From NCBI GenBank assembly GCA_916700875.1, contig CAKAKS010000034.1, positions 17,451,718 to 17,515,717 of the forward strand: a DNA stretch of 64,000 nucleotides, given 5' to 3'. The notes beneath the pieces are model-generated. The model worked only from the letters and a program-made list of their open reading frames with translations, made no database searches and had not been told where the DNA came from. Position 1 is the first letter of the stretch. Each line of letters opens with the position of its first letter. Shown piece by piece: positions 37,744-49,645 of this stretch. Both the position numbers and the translations under genes were made by a program. This DNA comes from Sebastes aleutianus (taxonomy: Eukaryota; Chordata; Actinopteri; Perciformes; Sebastidae).

Positions 37744-40626
37744 TCAGCTGTTTAAGTAATGTATTCGTAGATGGTATTTGAATGTGGATTTGTTAGAGGA
37801 TTGACGGATGTGAAGAGGGCAGCTATTCCAGTGAGTGATGGCGCGGTAAATGACCGTCTTTTTTAAGGCATTAGATTTTGGGTGAGGTAACATGATTTGG
37901 CCATCACCTGCTGTTCTAGTGAAATGACTGTGAACGTCTCTGCATCTGGTAATTTGACTGTATAAAAACTCGGGTTTAGTAGAATAAATGCTGTTACTAA
38001 AGAATGTCGCTGTGCTTAAGGCAAGTCTTTTCTCTACTGGTAACCATGACAGTTTATGATGCATGCTGTCTGTGTTCGTTCTCATGGGGCAGTGTAACAC
38101 AAGTCTTGCAGCTCTGTTTTGGGCAATTTGTAGTTTCCGCAGTATGCTTTTCGGTGCAGAAGACCATACAGGTGAGCAATAGTCCAGGTGGCTTAAACTT
38201 AAAGATTTAACTACTTGTCCCAGAACGTGTGCTGGAACATACGGAAGGCATTTTTTTGCCATGGAGATACCATTTCCCATTTTCCTGACAATTGTTTCTA
38301 TGTGCTCGACCCATGACAGTTAATTGTCTATGGTTAGTCCCAGTAATGTGACCTTATCCACCTGCTGTATAGGTTCACTGTCCAAGTAGAGATTCATTGT
38401 GGGCATAGATGACAGCTTATGACTAGATCCAAAAATAATGGATTTGGTTTTTGAGATATTTAGTACCAACTTATTTTGTTTTATCCAATCGTAGACCAAG
38501 TTTAGGTCTGAAGATAGAACTTGGTCTAGTTCGCCGCTTGTATTTGCTGCGTAATACAGTATGGAATCATCGGCGTACATTTGTATACTGGCTTTATGCA
38601 ATACAGATGGCAAGTCATTTGTGAAGATGGAGTACAGGAGAGGTCCAAGACAGCTGCCCTGCGGCAGGCCACAGTTAAGCCCTTTACTGTTAGACATGCT
38701 GCCATTGTAATACACCCTTTGTGTTCTGCATAAAAGATAATTCTTCATAGATGTGATTGCACTTGATCTAAATCCATAACGTTGTAGTTTATTAATTAAA
38801 AGGTCATGATCTATGACATCAAATGCCGCGCTGAAATACAGTAACACTGCACCTGTTATCCTAGAATTATCTATCTCTTTTAGCCAGTCGTCTGTCATTT
38901 GCGTTAGTGCAGAACAAGTGGAGTAGTGATGTCTGTAAGCATGTTGAAATCTAGTGTACAGGCCATTACAGTCAAAGTAATCTTGTATTTGTGAATGGAC
39001 TATTCTCTCCATCAGTTTGCTTAGTACAGGGAGAATACTGATGGGTCTGCTGTTCTGCCCAGTAAATGTTAATCTGCCATCTTTAGGTAAGGGAATTATT
39101 TTACCTTCTTTCCAAATACTAGGATATATACCTTCCATTAGACATTTATTTAATATGTGACATATGGGACCAGAAATGTAATCGGCTGAGAGACAAAGTA
39201 CCTTACTGTCCAGCATATCAGTGCCTACGGAGCCATAATCAGGAAGGGCTTTTAACAACTTCCTTACTTCACTCTCATCCACACTGTTAAACTGAAATGA
39301 ACAACTTTTGTTAATCATTATATTGTTACTTATAAGTTTGAGAGTATTGGAATCCATGCTGCTCATATTCTTCCTTAGTGCATCGACCTTATTCACAAAG
39401 TAATCATTAAAATAATTGGCTATGTCAAATGGTTTAGTCAAAACCCTGCCATCCGACTGAACAAAAGAAGGGCTCCCAGTTTTATTTCTCCCCATTATTT
39501 CATTTAAGGTTCTCCAGAGTTCTTTACCATCTAGTTTCACTGCATTTATTTTATTTTTATAATATTCCTTTTTCATGCTTTTATTCTGTTTTGTCACTCG
39601 GTTTCTCAATTGACAATATTTTAGTCTGTCTTCCACAGATCCTGACTTTGCTAATGTGGATTTGGCTTTGTCTCTCTGTTTCATAAGGTCTTTTAAAGAC
39701 TCATTCAACCATGGAGCTGGTCTGGATTTGGCAGTATACTTCTTCATGGGAGCATGGTTGTCGACAATCCTCATAAAGATGTTCATAAAAATATGTAAAG
39801 AAGCCTCAGGCTCCTGTGTAGCATACACATCGGCCCAGTTTACATTCCTGACATCCTCCAAAAAACGTTCTGAGATGAATTTCTTATACATTCTCTTATT
39901 AATAATTTTGACACCACATTTAGGAATTTTGGTTCTCCTGGTAATAGCTATAATGTTATGGTCACTGAACCCTACAGGTAGAGAGACTGGTTTAGTGCAG
40001 CGCTCAGGAGCATTTGTGTAAATATGGTCGATGCAAGTGGCAGATGTATGACCAGCACTGTTAGTAAAGACTCTGGTCGGTTGAGAAATCATCTGTGATA
40101 GATTACAAGCACTGACTAGTGACACCACCTTCTTTTTCATCGGGCATTGACTTGCAAGCCAGTCAATATTCATGTCCCCTAATATGAAAATTTCACCATT
40201 CACATCTGCAGCTCTGTCAATTAGTTCACATAAGTCATTCAGATAATGAGTATCAGTTCCTGGAGGCCTGTAGCAACAGCCTATCAAGATTGGTTTTAGG
40301 TGAGGAAGATGTACTCTAACCCATAAGGATTCTAAGTTATTTGGCATGAGCTCAGCACACAGTGTTGCAGGAAAATTGTTTTTTATATATATCGCTACTC
40401 CACCTCCATGTATATTTCTGTCCCTCCTGAAGATGTTATAGCCATCAATAGATACCTCAGCATTCTGGATAGTTACATCCAAGTGGGTCTCAGACACAGC
40501 CAAGATGTGGATGGTGTTATTCTGAGTGAGATTGTTCAGTTCATGTACCTTATTTCTGACACTGCAGATATTCAAATGAGCCATAATAAGGCCCTTTGTA
40601 GGAGATGTTAACATGCTGAAAATCAT
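37744..40626 (-). pseudogene. LINE ORF2 endonuclease-reverse transcriptase with one in-frame stop
   Basis: It reads 961 codons from 40626 down to 37744, interrupted by a single TAA (38320-38322, minus strand) after codon 768. The N-terminal part is an AP endonuclease (LNICSVRNKVHEL, AVSETHLD, ILGDMNIDW, GFSDHN). The RT part has RPISILPVLSKLMERI, LPQGSCLGPLLYSIF and YADD (residues 684-687, 38566-38577). RT motif A reads LLYFSAAFDVIDH, where the usual first Asp is Tyr (codon 38836-38838). The tail after the stop (SHLDYCSPVWSSAP, HKLSWLPVEKRL) is the normal C-terminal domain. No frameshift is seen. Confidence 0.88.
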
Positions 40627-40832
40627 AATTTGAAATATGTTCTTACATTTTTTAGGTTTGTATAAACTGTGGTGGCATTTAGTGGTTTGAAATGAATCAC
40701 AGAAAATAATATGGAATGAGAGCGTTTGTTAGTCATTGTCTGTGTGGTTATCTCCAAGATGTTAGAATGCAGTAGAGATAGTAACCTGCATGGAATAATC
40801 CTACCTCCATGATAGTCCCAGCAGCAGGTCAT

Positions 40833-41092
40833 TTATTCATCAAACTTGTCCAGTTCATTGCTGTCTCTTATAAGGAGAACTTTTGCTGCCTCTGGCGTCG
40901 ATCCATTCAACTTAATGAATACTTTGCAATTCGTAGTCCAAGTCGCCTGGATCTTGTTTTGTTTTCTTAATATGCGTGCTCGTCTAGCGATGTCCGCGTT
41001 CTTCTTGGTGAGGTGTTCATTGATGTACACATTAGACCCCTTTAGTTTCCTTCCTTGCCTGAGGAGCGCATACTTTTTCTTCCTTTTTCTTC
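40833..41092 (-). pseudogene. LINE ORF1 C-terminal fragment
   Basis: A minus-strand frame is open from the insertion edge, with a basic stretch (GRKRKKKYALLRQGRK) then VYINEHLTKKNADIARRAR and QATWTTNCKVFIKLNG, ending in a stop at 40833. This is the style of the ORF1 C-terminus in fish and invertebrate LINEs of this kind. The ORF1 start is missing, so the element is 5'-truncated. Confidence 0.7.
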
Positions 41093-42357
41093 CATATAGA
41101 GGTAATCAGTTTCGTCACTTGTTTCATTCATCCTGCCACATGTGTTTAACCAAAGAAATGAAAGAAAGAAGACACAAACATAACAAAAAATGAATACATT
41201 TCAAAAACGCGCGAAGGTTTACACAGAACAGAGGAGAGTGCATGAAGGGGAGAGAGTGGCTGCGCCAGTGAGGAACAAAAAGGACTGCTTTTATCTGCAA
41301 TATCCAACGCTCTTACCGTGTTACCAAAATAGTAATGATCATGCACTCGCACAAATGCGACTAGGTCAAAATTTAACTCGCACACTCCCAAAAAAAGATT
41401 GCATATGCGACCATTATGGTCGCAGTCTAGAGCTCAGTTGGTTGCGATCTGCAACCACACCACTAGATGCGCCAAATCCTCCACACTGTACCTTTAAATC
41501 AACACCTTGGGATATGGACTTTGACATTTTGGGTAAAAGACTTATTTGCTTTTTGGCAGAGAGTTCACAGATAAGTAGATTGATACCGCTCTCATATGCA
41601 AGCTAAATATAAAGGTTACAGCCAGCAGCCGATTAGCTTAGCTTAGCATAAAGACTGGAAACGGGGACACAGCTAGCCTGGCTCTGAGACATTTATCTGC
41701 GTGGTCATTATGTGGCACAAAATGTTTTTTACATCACCTGCTCCAGAGTAGGTAAAACTCCAGGTAAGGGTCAAACTCACTGGTGATCAATTTCACCACT
41801 AGAGTGATTTAAATATTCCTAAAAATTTAAGCTAATTTCTTTAGCCAACTAGTTATGTTCTCTGATGGATTTGGAAAGAGCTTTGCTGAGGTCACAAAAA
41901 TTAGAAAAAAATTGGCAAAACAAGAAGCTAAGATGAGCAAATTTGCTGTGAGCCTCGATCTGTCGTGCAGGAAAATAATGCCCTCCTCCCCACCGCACCA
42001 CCCCACGTTGAGAAGACAGACTTTCCATTTCACACTTTCTGAGCAAATTTCCTAGTATTTGCACCAATATTGCAGCCGCAGAGGGCTTTCCACAACTTGT
42101 TTTCCACAATTGGAAAACATCCCCTTTGACAATATTTGGTGGGGTTGAATTTGACAAGACATGAGGTCATCTTAGGCTGATTCTTATTCATGTTAAATGT
42201 TAGCTTTGGTCACAAGGTCCTACTTGTAGATATTTTCTTAAATTTTTTGTATGCCTACATGCAATAAACCATGCCTGTTCTAATATGAGGTATAACTAAG
42301 TGAAATTGACCAGCTGAGGGAGATATTTTACTTAGTGCATTCTTGTTGCATTATATC
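41093..42357 (+). repeat. end of block X joined to block Y, second copy
   Basis: It resumes block X at TAGAGGTAATC, continues through a stretch with an open frame at 41190-41606, reaches the right end of the TTAA MITE (about 41440-41495) and then block Y. The open frame is parallel in the copy at 57551-57967 but runs into MITE sequence and has no known domain, so I do not call it a gene. Confidence 0.75.
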
Positions 42358-43331
42358 TGTAGGGACCCACCAATACTGGTGGCAAAGACAATGAACTACG
42401 CTTCTCAGGATCCTTGAGTCATGCAGCCATTGGCTGTGGACCCAGCTCAGTAGCCACTGGCTACTGTAGCATTCACACATAGGTGTGAAATTCACCCAGG
42501 ACAAAACCAGAGGAATCTCTTTCCTGCTCCTTCTCCTCACCTCCTGACCTGTGGAGGTGAGCTGCTGCTCTGATCTATGGCCTGTTAGGAAACAGACATA
42601 GCAACACAAAGAACTTCTGAGGCAGAAGACGCGAGAGCCTGCCTTTTTACCAACTAACTTCAAGCAACAGCTGCAAGGAAGTTAGCACCAAGCTGCTGGG
42701 AAGAAGTATTGGAGCGATCAGCTTCCTCCAATCTGCACTGGATTTGAGCACAGCAAAGACGACATCTTTGACTTGGAACCACAACTTCAACACATGGAAT
42801 TACAAACCCTTTTCTTCCATGGATCGGTAACGTACTGGGCTTACTTTAGCAGTAGCAATTGCACATGGCTGAGCAAGACTGTTCAACTGTGATTTCTAGA
42901 ATGTACTTGGTATTGACATGTTTAATGTTATTCATTGAGTTTAACTGTTGTGATATTATTTGTAGTTATTTGTATTTGGGTAGATGGCTTCGCCACATCT
43001 GATGTGTTTAGTTTATGCTTCACATAGACAAGGTCTTGCATGCAAACAAACCATCTTTTCTAACCCACTGCATATCTGACACACATTAAGATCGCATACA
43101 TAAACTGTGAATTAGTTAAACATAAACATACAGCTTCAGATAATCTTAACCCCCACAACACCCCCACCACCCACCCACCCTCTTTCCTTCCTGAGCACAT
43201 GTGTTTCGAAGAACAAAGAGGCCATGTGGTGACATGTTGGCGGCCATCTTTGATCCCGCCATCTTTGTAGTTTTATAGTGCTCGCCCCTTTTGTCTGTAG
43301 GCAGGCATCTTGAGACAAGAAGCCATCTTCA

Positions 43332-43363
<32 letters not shown>

Positions 43364-43643
43364 CACGCACAACCTCTGCTACGTCAAGAGCTCCGATATC
43401 CTTCAACCTTTACTATCTATTTTGGTTATAGTTATTAATTTAATTATTAATCAACGTTCCAAATTGATAGTTTAGTATATTTAATGAGACTACATTAACG
43501 TTTTGGTTATTGGTCCCCGATTCCAGGGTGGTGCCCCGTTTATTATTAATGTTTATTGATTTTTTTTATTAATATGAATAATTATATTATTATTTATTAA
43601 TTAATTAGCTAATAACCAAACCTGTTACTGCCAAATCCCTATA
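42358..43643. mobile_element. probable solo LTR inside block Y
   Basis: It begins TGTAGGGA and ends TCCCTATA here (TCCCTACA in the copy at 59777), so the termini are TG...CA with short inverted repeats. TATC precedes it at 42354-42357, and TATC follows the other copy at 59778-59781. Block Y at 29180 lacks it (TTGCATCATACCCCTTCC). The length is about 1.29 kb with no coding frame. The second copy has AATAAATG before the 3' part, as an LTR would. A (GCAC)n tract lies at 43332-43373. A non-autonomous DNA element is the alternative. Confidence 0.6.
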
Positions 43644-44221
43644 TATACTTTCCTCTGTTAGAAAACCGTAGGTTTCAGTTCGAGTCAGAGGGTGGATGCC
43701 TGCAGTTTAAAAAAGGTTATTATTTTAGGAAAGTTACAGTTAATTTGCATATTGTGTAAAACGAAAACAGACAGAGCACATGAGGGAATGTGCCACTACC
43801 CCCCTGATAGCGTGTGATACTTTAAATTACGACCCATAGCAAATATTGTATCTATCTGTTCTATTTTATCTATTGAAAATGCATAGGCTGCAATGTACTG
43901 AGCTGGCAGGTCAGACACAGATCAATCAGGCTCAGTCTACAGTTTGAAATGAAGTGGACACGTAATCACTGAACATTTAGCTCAAAGTTAAACTAGCGAT
44001 ACTAACAAAAGTAGTGAGGTGATTCAGGATGATCTGACACCCAGGAAGGTATTTCTGAACCAACTTTCATGCTGATCTTTTCTCGTGTGAATATTATTTT
44101 AACTAAATATCGACCTACTATGTGGTAAGTTATGTATGTTATGGTATGTGGTTTAGAGAATGAAACTATTTCAATAGACCATATCTGACTCTACCGTAAG
44201 TGTGCGTGTCAGTGTTTTAGA

Positions 44222-44372
44222 ACAGGTGCGTCCCAGTGGCTTACTGGTTAAGGTGCTGATCATGAACCACACCACACCAGGTTCAAGTCACGCTGGGCGC
44301 CCTCCCCACCTCCCTCCCTTCATTTCCCGTCTAAAATCTCTAACATGATGTTTTTCATATAAAAAGCTAACA
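44222..44372 (+). mobile_element. tRNA-derived SINE remnant, copy a
   Basis: The head GTCCCAGTGGCTTACTGGTT resembles a pol III box A, and GGTTCAAGTCA, about 50 bases on, resembles box B. The second copy has the exact GGTTCAAGTCC. A unique tail follows (CCCTTCATTTCCCGTCTAAA). It sits right after GTGTTTTAGAA, the end of block Y, and block Y at 30925 lacks it. It is too degenerate to be a working tRNA gene. Confidence 0.6.
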
Positions 44373-44374
44373 CA

Positions 44375-44920
44375 TACACCGATCAGCCATAACATTAAGA
44401 CCACGGACAGGTGAAGTGAATAACATTGATTATCTCGTTACAATGGCACCTGGCAGTGGGTGGGATATATTAGACAGCTAGTGAACATTTTGAACTTTGA
44501 ACTTTGTGTTGGTGGCAGAAAAAATGGGCAAGCGTAAGGATGTGAGCGACTCTGACAAGGGCAAAATTGTGATGGGTAGACGACCTGGTCAGAGCATCTC
44601 CAAAACTGCAGGTCTTGTGGGATGTTCCCGGTCTGCAGTGGTCAGGACCTACCAAAAGTGGTCCAAGGAAGGAAAACCGGTGAACCGGCGACAGGGTCAG
44701 ACCGGAGGCTCATTGATGCACGTGTGGCGCGAAGGCTGGCCCGTGTTGTCCGATACAATAGAAAAGCTACTGGAGCTCAGACTGCTGAAAAAGTTAATGC
44801 TGGTTCCGATAGGAAGGTGTCAGAACATACAGTGCATCGCAGTTTGTTGCGTATGGGGCTGTGTAGCCGCAGACCGGTCAGGGTGCCCATGCTGTCCTAA
44901 TGTTATGGCTGATCGGTGTA
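44375..44920 (+). mobile_element. Tc1-like transposon remnant, copy a
   Basis: TA dinucleotides flank inverted ends CACCGATCAGCCATAACATTA and the matching TTATGGCTGATCGGTG. The transposase begins MGKRKDVSDSDKGKIVMGRR (from 44524) with the first helix-turn-helix (SKTAGLVGCSRSAVVRTYQK). It then shifts frame near 44695-44707, and the second HTH follows in another frame (RLIDARVARRLARVV, VSEHTVHRSLLRMGL) to 44900. The DDE catalytic domain is deleted outright. The same deletion and shift occur in the copy at 60513. Confidence 0.88.
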
Positions 44921-45221
44921 TATATAATACATATATATACAGTATATACGACATGCATTTAAGCTCTTTTAGACCCCAAAAATATACCTATCCCCATTAA
45001 TTCTGCATCCCCAACCTATAGATGAATCCGGCAACTGTTTTGTGTGTTCCGTCATCTAGCGCAGCCTTTAACATTGATTAAAACATAACTGCCGCCAATA
45101 CGAGCAACTACAACGCATTCAGCTGAGTCACCAGCTAACACAGATAGCAGACAATTTGTACGTGTTCTGTTTGTAATGCTGACAGATTAATGATGTTTAT
45201 TTGTGGTCATTAGGCTTCCCT

Positions 45222-45380
45222 AGTTCAGGGGTCAGCAACCTGCGGCTCTTTAGCCCCTCTCCAGTGGCTCCCTGTGGCTTTGACAAAATTATATAGAAAT
45301 GAATAATGGTTATTTTTTTAACATTTTAACTTTAATTAATCATTGTTGTAGTCCTAAAGTCATTCTTACATTCTGCAATT
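45222..45380 (+). repeat. hAT-like repeat end, CAGGGGTCAGCAACCTG
   Basis: CAGGGGTCAGCAACCTGCGGCTCTT is a typical hAT-type terminal sequence. The same end recurs at about 61352, and an inverted version (AGGTTGCTGACCCCTGCCCT) lies at 32160-32180 upstream of copy 1. It is non-coding, and its position in all three units points to an ancestral insertion. Confidence 0.5.
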
Positions 45381-45719
45381 GCAAAAATGTGGCCTTGGGT
45401 TTCAATGAGTTTAGTTCCTGCTACAGGATACTGTACATTTTGAGAAGAGTGACATATTTTAAATTGCTTTTTAAAATAGATCTTTTTTGGCCTTGGTTAT
45501 GCATGTTACGCACCTGTTAGAGGTCGATTAAAGATAATATTTAATTTATGGTTTAAAATGGTTCATCATTTTAAACCACATGAACCAGTGACAGGGAAAG
45601 GAGCTTCAAACCACAGTGCATCTGCATACTGCACACACACGTAAAACTATATGACCGCAGTATGTTTGAATGCTGGGTAGTTTTGATTTTTTCATGGAAC
45701 CTGCTACCTGTGCCTGCTG

Positions 45720-45720
<1 letters not shown>

Positions 45721-45766
<46 letters not shown>

Positions 45767-45806
45767 CACACACACACACACAGACACACACACAGCATAA
45801 TAAAAG
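45721..45806 (+). promoter_or_regulatory. (CA)n tract and TATA-like element of chemokine copy 2
   Basis: An interrupted (CA)n tract (about 45721-45794) runs straight into CATAATAAAAG (TATA-like 45797-45806). The start codon is 80 bases further, as in the other three copies. This is the longest tract of the promoters except copy 3. Confidence 0.5.
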
Positions 45807-45886
45807 TGAGGGGCTACGAGTGAAGCGGACAGAAAGAAGACAACCAGATAGACGTCAAGCCAGACAGACAACAAAAGCTGATCAAG

Positions 45887-47217
45887 ATGATGATGATGAT
45901 GAAGAGCCCCATCATTCTGGTGATCTCCACCTTGCTTTTCTCATCTCTTGCTGTCCAGGCCTATCAAGGTATGCGATCTACATGAACTTTTTTTTCTTAA
46001 AAAGTCAAATCTATCCTTATAGGTCACGGTAATAATATCTTAATATATCTCTTATAGACCAATTACATGTTATATTATCTGATAATAGATCAAAAATAAT
46101 CAGTGATACCGTTCCATAATTTAAAAAGAGATTAAAATAAACAATTGGTCATTACAGTAAAGGCTGAGTCAGCCTAATAAGGTTTACACCGTCTCATTTC
46201 TGAGTGTTGGGAGAGGAAAGGTTTTATAAATGAGATCATTATGAACAGTCACTGATTTAGAAACATAAAGCAGATAAGGAGATTTATGTATTTTCTATAT
46301 ATACAGTGGTAAGTTAATAGCATTTACATGATTTAAAGTTTTTTGTTACTTAGCAAAATGTTGAATATCAGAATCAAACCACAGCTTCCTTCAGCAGATT
46401 ACAGCTGCATTGTTCTCTAAAGAGTTAAAAGTGTAATGGGATAATGCGTAAAAAAGAGTATTTCATGTCGATGTAATGGTTTTGTGTTGAATACCACTTA
46501 CAACCACCTTACACTAAACAATTGAGATCACGGGAGCGCGCCACAACTCTAGCAAAACTCTCGTGATTTTATTCCGACATTGGAAATATGTCTGCGACAG
46601 TGAAATCGCTTGAAGCGTGGTTTGGTGTAAGGTCAGCATTGGTCTCGCTACAGTATATGTTCATGACATTTGTGTTTCTCTCTTGGTTTTCCCAGGCTAT
46701 GCTCCAGATAAGTGCTGTGCGACGTTTATTTCCTCCAGGCTGCGTACGAACAACGTGATGAGCTACAAGTACACAGACAGTAGCTGTCCCATGGAGGGTG
46801 TCATGTGAGTGTCGTATCTCCTGTTATTAAACTTCAACCTTAAAAGTTCAGTATCAATTTCATTGGCCTTGTTTTTTTTAAATATACAAAAGAAAATGGA
46901 CTTTTAGTAGCTTTCAATATATTCATACACAGTGCCGAGAACAAATACACACGAAGATTCACGTGCAGACATACATGAATTTAAGCAAACATAAATGTAC
47001 AGGCATGCAAGTATTAATACAGATTTATATATAAACAACAAATGGATTACTAAACACCACACTATCTGTTGAAAAAAAGTTGACACTGAAAATGGCATCA
47101 ACAATCTGTCTCTGTTTTAGCTTCAAGATGATCAACGGTAATGAAATCTGTGCCGACCCGTCTGAGCTGTGGGTGAAGAAGCTCATCGAGGCCAAAGAGA
47201 GGCTCCAAACTTACTGA
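45887..47217 (+). CDS. CC chemokine, array copy 2
   Basis: Three exons: 45887-45968, 46696-46804, 47121-47217 (stop TGA 47215-47217), 95 residues. It has five leading Met codons, then a signal peptide identical to copy 1. The mature region starts YQGYAPDKCC, one residue shorter than copy 1 because the Ser codon at the start of exon 2 is absent. All four cysteines are present (TDSSC, NGNEIC). The N-loop after CC is ATFISS; the 40s loop is MINGN, not basic; the C-terminus is KERLQTY. The gene sits downstream of the SINE and Tc1 remnants shared with copy 4. No disabling change is seen. Confidence 0.94.
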
Positions 47218-47301
47218 CTGACCCAGTGTTTATTCTAACACCTCACTGAGCCGAGATCATGTGGTGATTTATCTTCATAGCTTCCTCTCTATTAGCTTTA
47301 A

Positions 47302-47307
47302 AATAAA
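47302..47307 (+). promoter_or_regulatory. candidate polyadenylation signal, chemokine copy 2
   Basis: AATAAA is in TTTAAAATAAATGG about 85 bases past the stop, in the same place in copies 3 (54534-54539) and 4 (around 63321). Confidence 0.55.
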
Positions 47308-47492
47308 TGGAAAAAAAATATTTTATTATTACCTGTTCTTTTGCCTGTTTTAATGTGGTTTCAAGTGATGTATTGAAACATTATTTTCTGATATAACCAT
47401 TATTAAAAATTCATATATTATTAGATTTGTTTTCCCTTTTTTTTAATTCACCATTTAAGACTAACTTTGATCAGAAAGAATTCTATTCATAC

Positions 47493-48868
47493 TAGGGCTG
47501 TCAAAGTTAACGCGATAATAACGTGTTAAAGGGACTATTTGTAACTTTTTAAGCGTATAAATGTAGCGGGTCGCCACACATGCGCGCTCGCATATGCGCG
47601 TTCGCGTGTGGCCGCTGCCTCTCCTCCTCTGCCTGCCTGCCTTCACTCAGAGAGCGCGTGCGTTCTCAGCTCGCTCCACCTCTAGACGTGAACGCGCGCT
47701 CACTCCACACTGCAGAAGAGTTAGTTTAGTTCTGAGAATATCTAGTGAATGTACAGTGGACGTTTGTGCAGAAATAACTGCTGCAGCTCCTCCAGACCAA
47801 CAGAGGTTTCCCGTGTCTTGTGAAGTGACGGAGCTCCTCAGCTAGTAACGTTATCGTCTCGTTACAGACCGGGTGCCGGTGTCTCCCTGCTCTCTCCGGC
47901 TGCAGGCGGAGAGAGCAGGGAGACACGCTGCAGAGCCCCGCTGCATCAGCCTGCGCTGAGGCAGTAAAAGCCAACACTGAGATCAGATCTAAATCATGTT
48001 CATGGAGAGACCTTCGTCTGGTCAGCTAACATTACTGCCAAGCAGCTGAAATATAGAGTGATATTGTGGTTTTAGCTGACGTGTGTCGCCTCACTGTTTT
48101 GAGCGATGCTCGTTCAGGTATATTTAGAGCGAGCAAGCGCGAGCCCGACGCTGACTTTCGTTGATTTCACGGCCACAGGTGTCGCTGTTAAGAAGCATTT
48201 CTGAAAGTTACAAATAGTCCCTTTAAAGCAAATTTGTTTTAACGTCACTAATCTTAAGGCATAAATGCAACTTGCGATTTTAAAGTATTGTATTGTTTAG
48301 TGGGCTCAGTTTTAAAGCTAGAGTGGACATACTGGCATCATATGAAACTAGAAAAACCTAAGGAATCCATCGGTACCAACCATGTCATACTAGCTTGTCG
48401 CGAAGGAAGCTAAATAACGCTCCAAACTTACGCTAAATTTTGGCGAGGAAAAACTGGCATGGCGATTTTCAAAGGGGTTCCTTGACCTCTGACCTCCAGA
48501 TATGTGAATGAAAATGGGTTCTATGGGTACCCATGAGTCTCCCCTTTACAGACATGCCCACTTTATGATAATCACATTTGAGCATATTTTTGTTATGCTA
48601 CATGCAGTACCTGTGAGGGTTTCTGGGCAATATTTGTAATTGTTTTATGTTGTTGATTGATTTCCAATAATAAATATATACATTTGCATAAAGTAAGCAT
48701 ATTTGCCCACTACTTTGTTGATAAGAGTATTAAATATTTGACAAATCTCCCTTTAAGGTACATTTTGGACAGAAAAAAAACAGTGATTCATTTGCAATTA
48801 ATCGTGATTATCTATGGACAATCATGCGATTCTTCGCAATTAAATATATTAATCAATTGACAGCTCTA
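47493..48868 (+). mobile_element. AGGGCTGTC-family MITE after copy 2, interrupted by another element
   Basis: It starts AGGGCTGTCAAAGTTAACGC and ends TTGACAGCTCTAA. It is split at GTGTTAA by the 693-bp element at 47530-48222. The uninterrupted versions after copies 1, 3 and 4 read GTGTTAAAGCAAATTTG. Confidence 0.8.
47530..48222. mobile_element. nested TTAA MITE with perfect 19-bp inverted ends
   Basis: The left end AGGGACTATTTGTAACTTT is an exact reverse complement of the right end. TTAA is duplicated outside (47526-47529 and 48223-48226), while the empty site in three sister copies has a single TTAA. The element is 693 bp with no transposase. The related degraded copy at 27860-28471 has the same right terminus. 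TTAA duplication suggests piggyBac-type mobilisation. Confidence 0.85.
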
Positions 48869-48884
48869 ATTCATACTGTGCACA

Positions 48885-49645
48885 ATCTATATTGTGGGGA
48901 TATTATGAAAAACTCACTTTTTCAGTGCTTGTGCACATACATTTGGGTATCTGGAGTGCCTACCAACCCACCAACTGTGAAATAAGACAACTCAGACAGT
49001 GTTTTTTGGGCAGCCTAGATCAGAAAACATGTCATTCAACATATTTGGCTGCCCTTCCTATGTACATGCAGGCTCGTTAGAATATATCGCCCATTGCTTG
49101 AGAACCATATTTTTTTTGCAAGCCAATCAGAGCAGAGTGGGCTTTTTCAGGAAGGGGGCTTAAAGAGACAGGCGCTAAAACAGAGTTTCAGACAGAGGGT
49201 GAACACAGGTATATTCAGACAGACAGTATGAGAAAAATAAAGTTTTTTGCACATCTAAGCATGTAAACATGTTCTGGTAGAAACCCAGAATACAAGTCTG
49301 AACCTGAAAATGTCCCCATTAAACAATAGTGACACATCAGAGTTGATGTGGTTTCTGACAGAGAAAGACACCAGAAATTCAGACCTGCACCACAAAGGCT
49401 TGATAGTCAGGCACAAACAATCACATTTAACTCTTTAGATCATCTTTACTTTAGTATGCGATGTACCTCTGTGGCCAGCAGATGTCACTCTTCTCTCTTT
49501 TTCACATTCATTAAGTGTAAATGCTTCATATTAAAGACAGGTTTTTATTGCTCTATGTCGACTGCAGCAAAATGAGGAATTGTTTAATCTAATCTTTAAT
49601 TGCACTCTTGAGAATAGCGGCTCAGTGAGATGGTGTTTGTCTGAT
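48885..49645 (+). repeat. duplicated block W, second copy
   Basis: It matches 35500-36270 and 55505-56278, ending near GTGAGATGGTGTTTGTCTGATG. Here homology stops and unique sequence begins, whereas the other two continue into block X. Confidence 0.75.

Larger units (their letters stand above)
37441..41092 (-). mobile_element. non-LTR retrotransposon (APE-RT LINE), minus strand, nearly full-length ORF2
   Basis: A 3.65-kb insertion interrupts block X. Its 3' end (left) is an AAATAAATAAAT tail preceded by GGACCCCAGGAAGACTAGC and GCTAATGGGGATCC, a common fish LINE tail. From 5' to 3' it has a partial ORF1, a 206-base gap, then ORF2 with apurinic endonuclease and reverse transcriptase. The empty site survives in the other two copies of block X, so it inserted after duplication. 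The clade is Jockey/CR1/L2-like by motif style; the exact family is not determined. Confidence 0.9.

Noticed and set aside
41190..41606. 138-codon open frame, conserved at 57551-57967
   Set aside because: Conservation is what young duplicates show anyway. The frame crosses into MITE sequence, has an equally open opposite strand and no recognisable domain.
42328..42663. Minus-strand frame of 111 codons (longer version at 58210-58686)
   Set aside because: It lies in the probable LTR. The longer version arises from the deletion that joins block Y to the LTR, and no gag, pol or host domain is visible.
43330..43373. Short regularly spaced GCAC units as a CRISPR-like array
   Set aside because: It is a plain tetranucleotide microsatellite without spacers, in eukaryotic DNA.
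44222..44300. tRNA gene
   Set aside because: Boxes A and B are recognisable, but no cloverleaf with a credible anticodon stem could be drawn, and a SINE tail follows. It is duplicated with the unit at 60361.
45571..45798. Cys-Val repeat protein on the minus strand
   Set aside because: It is a direct translation of the (CA)n microsatellite.
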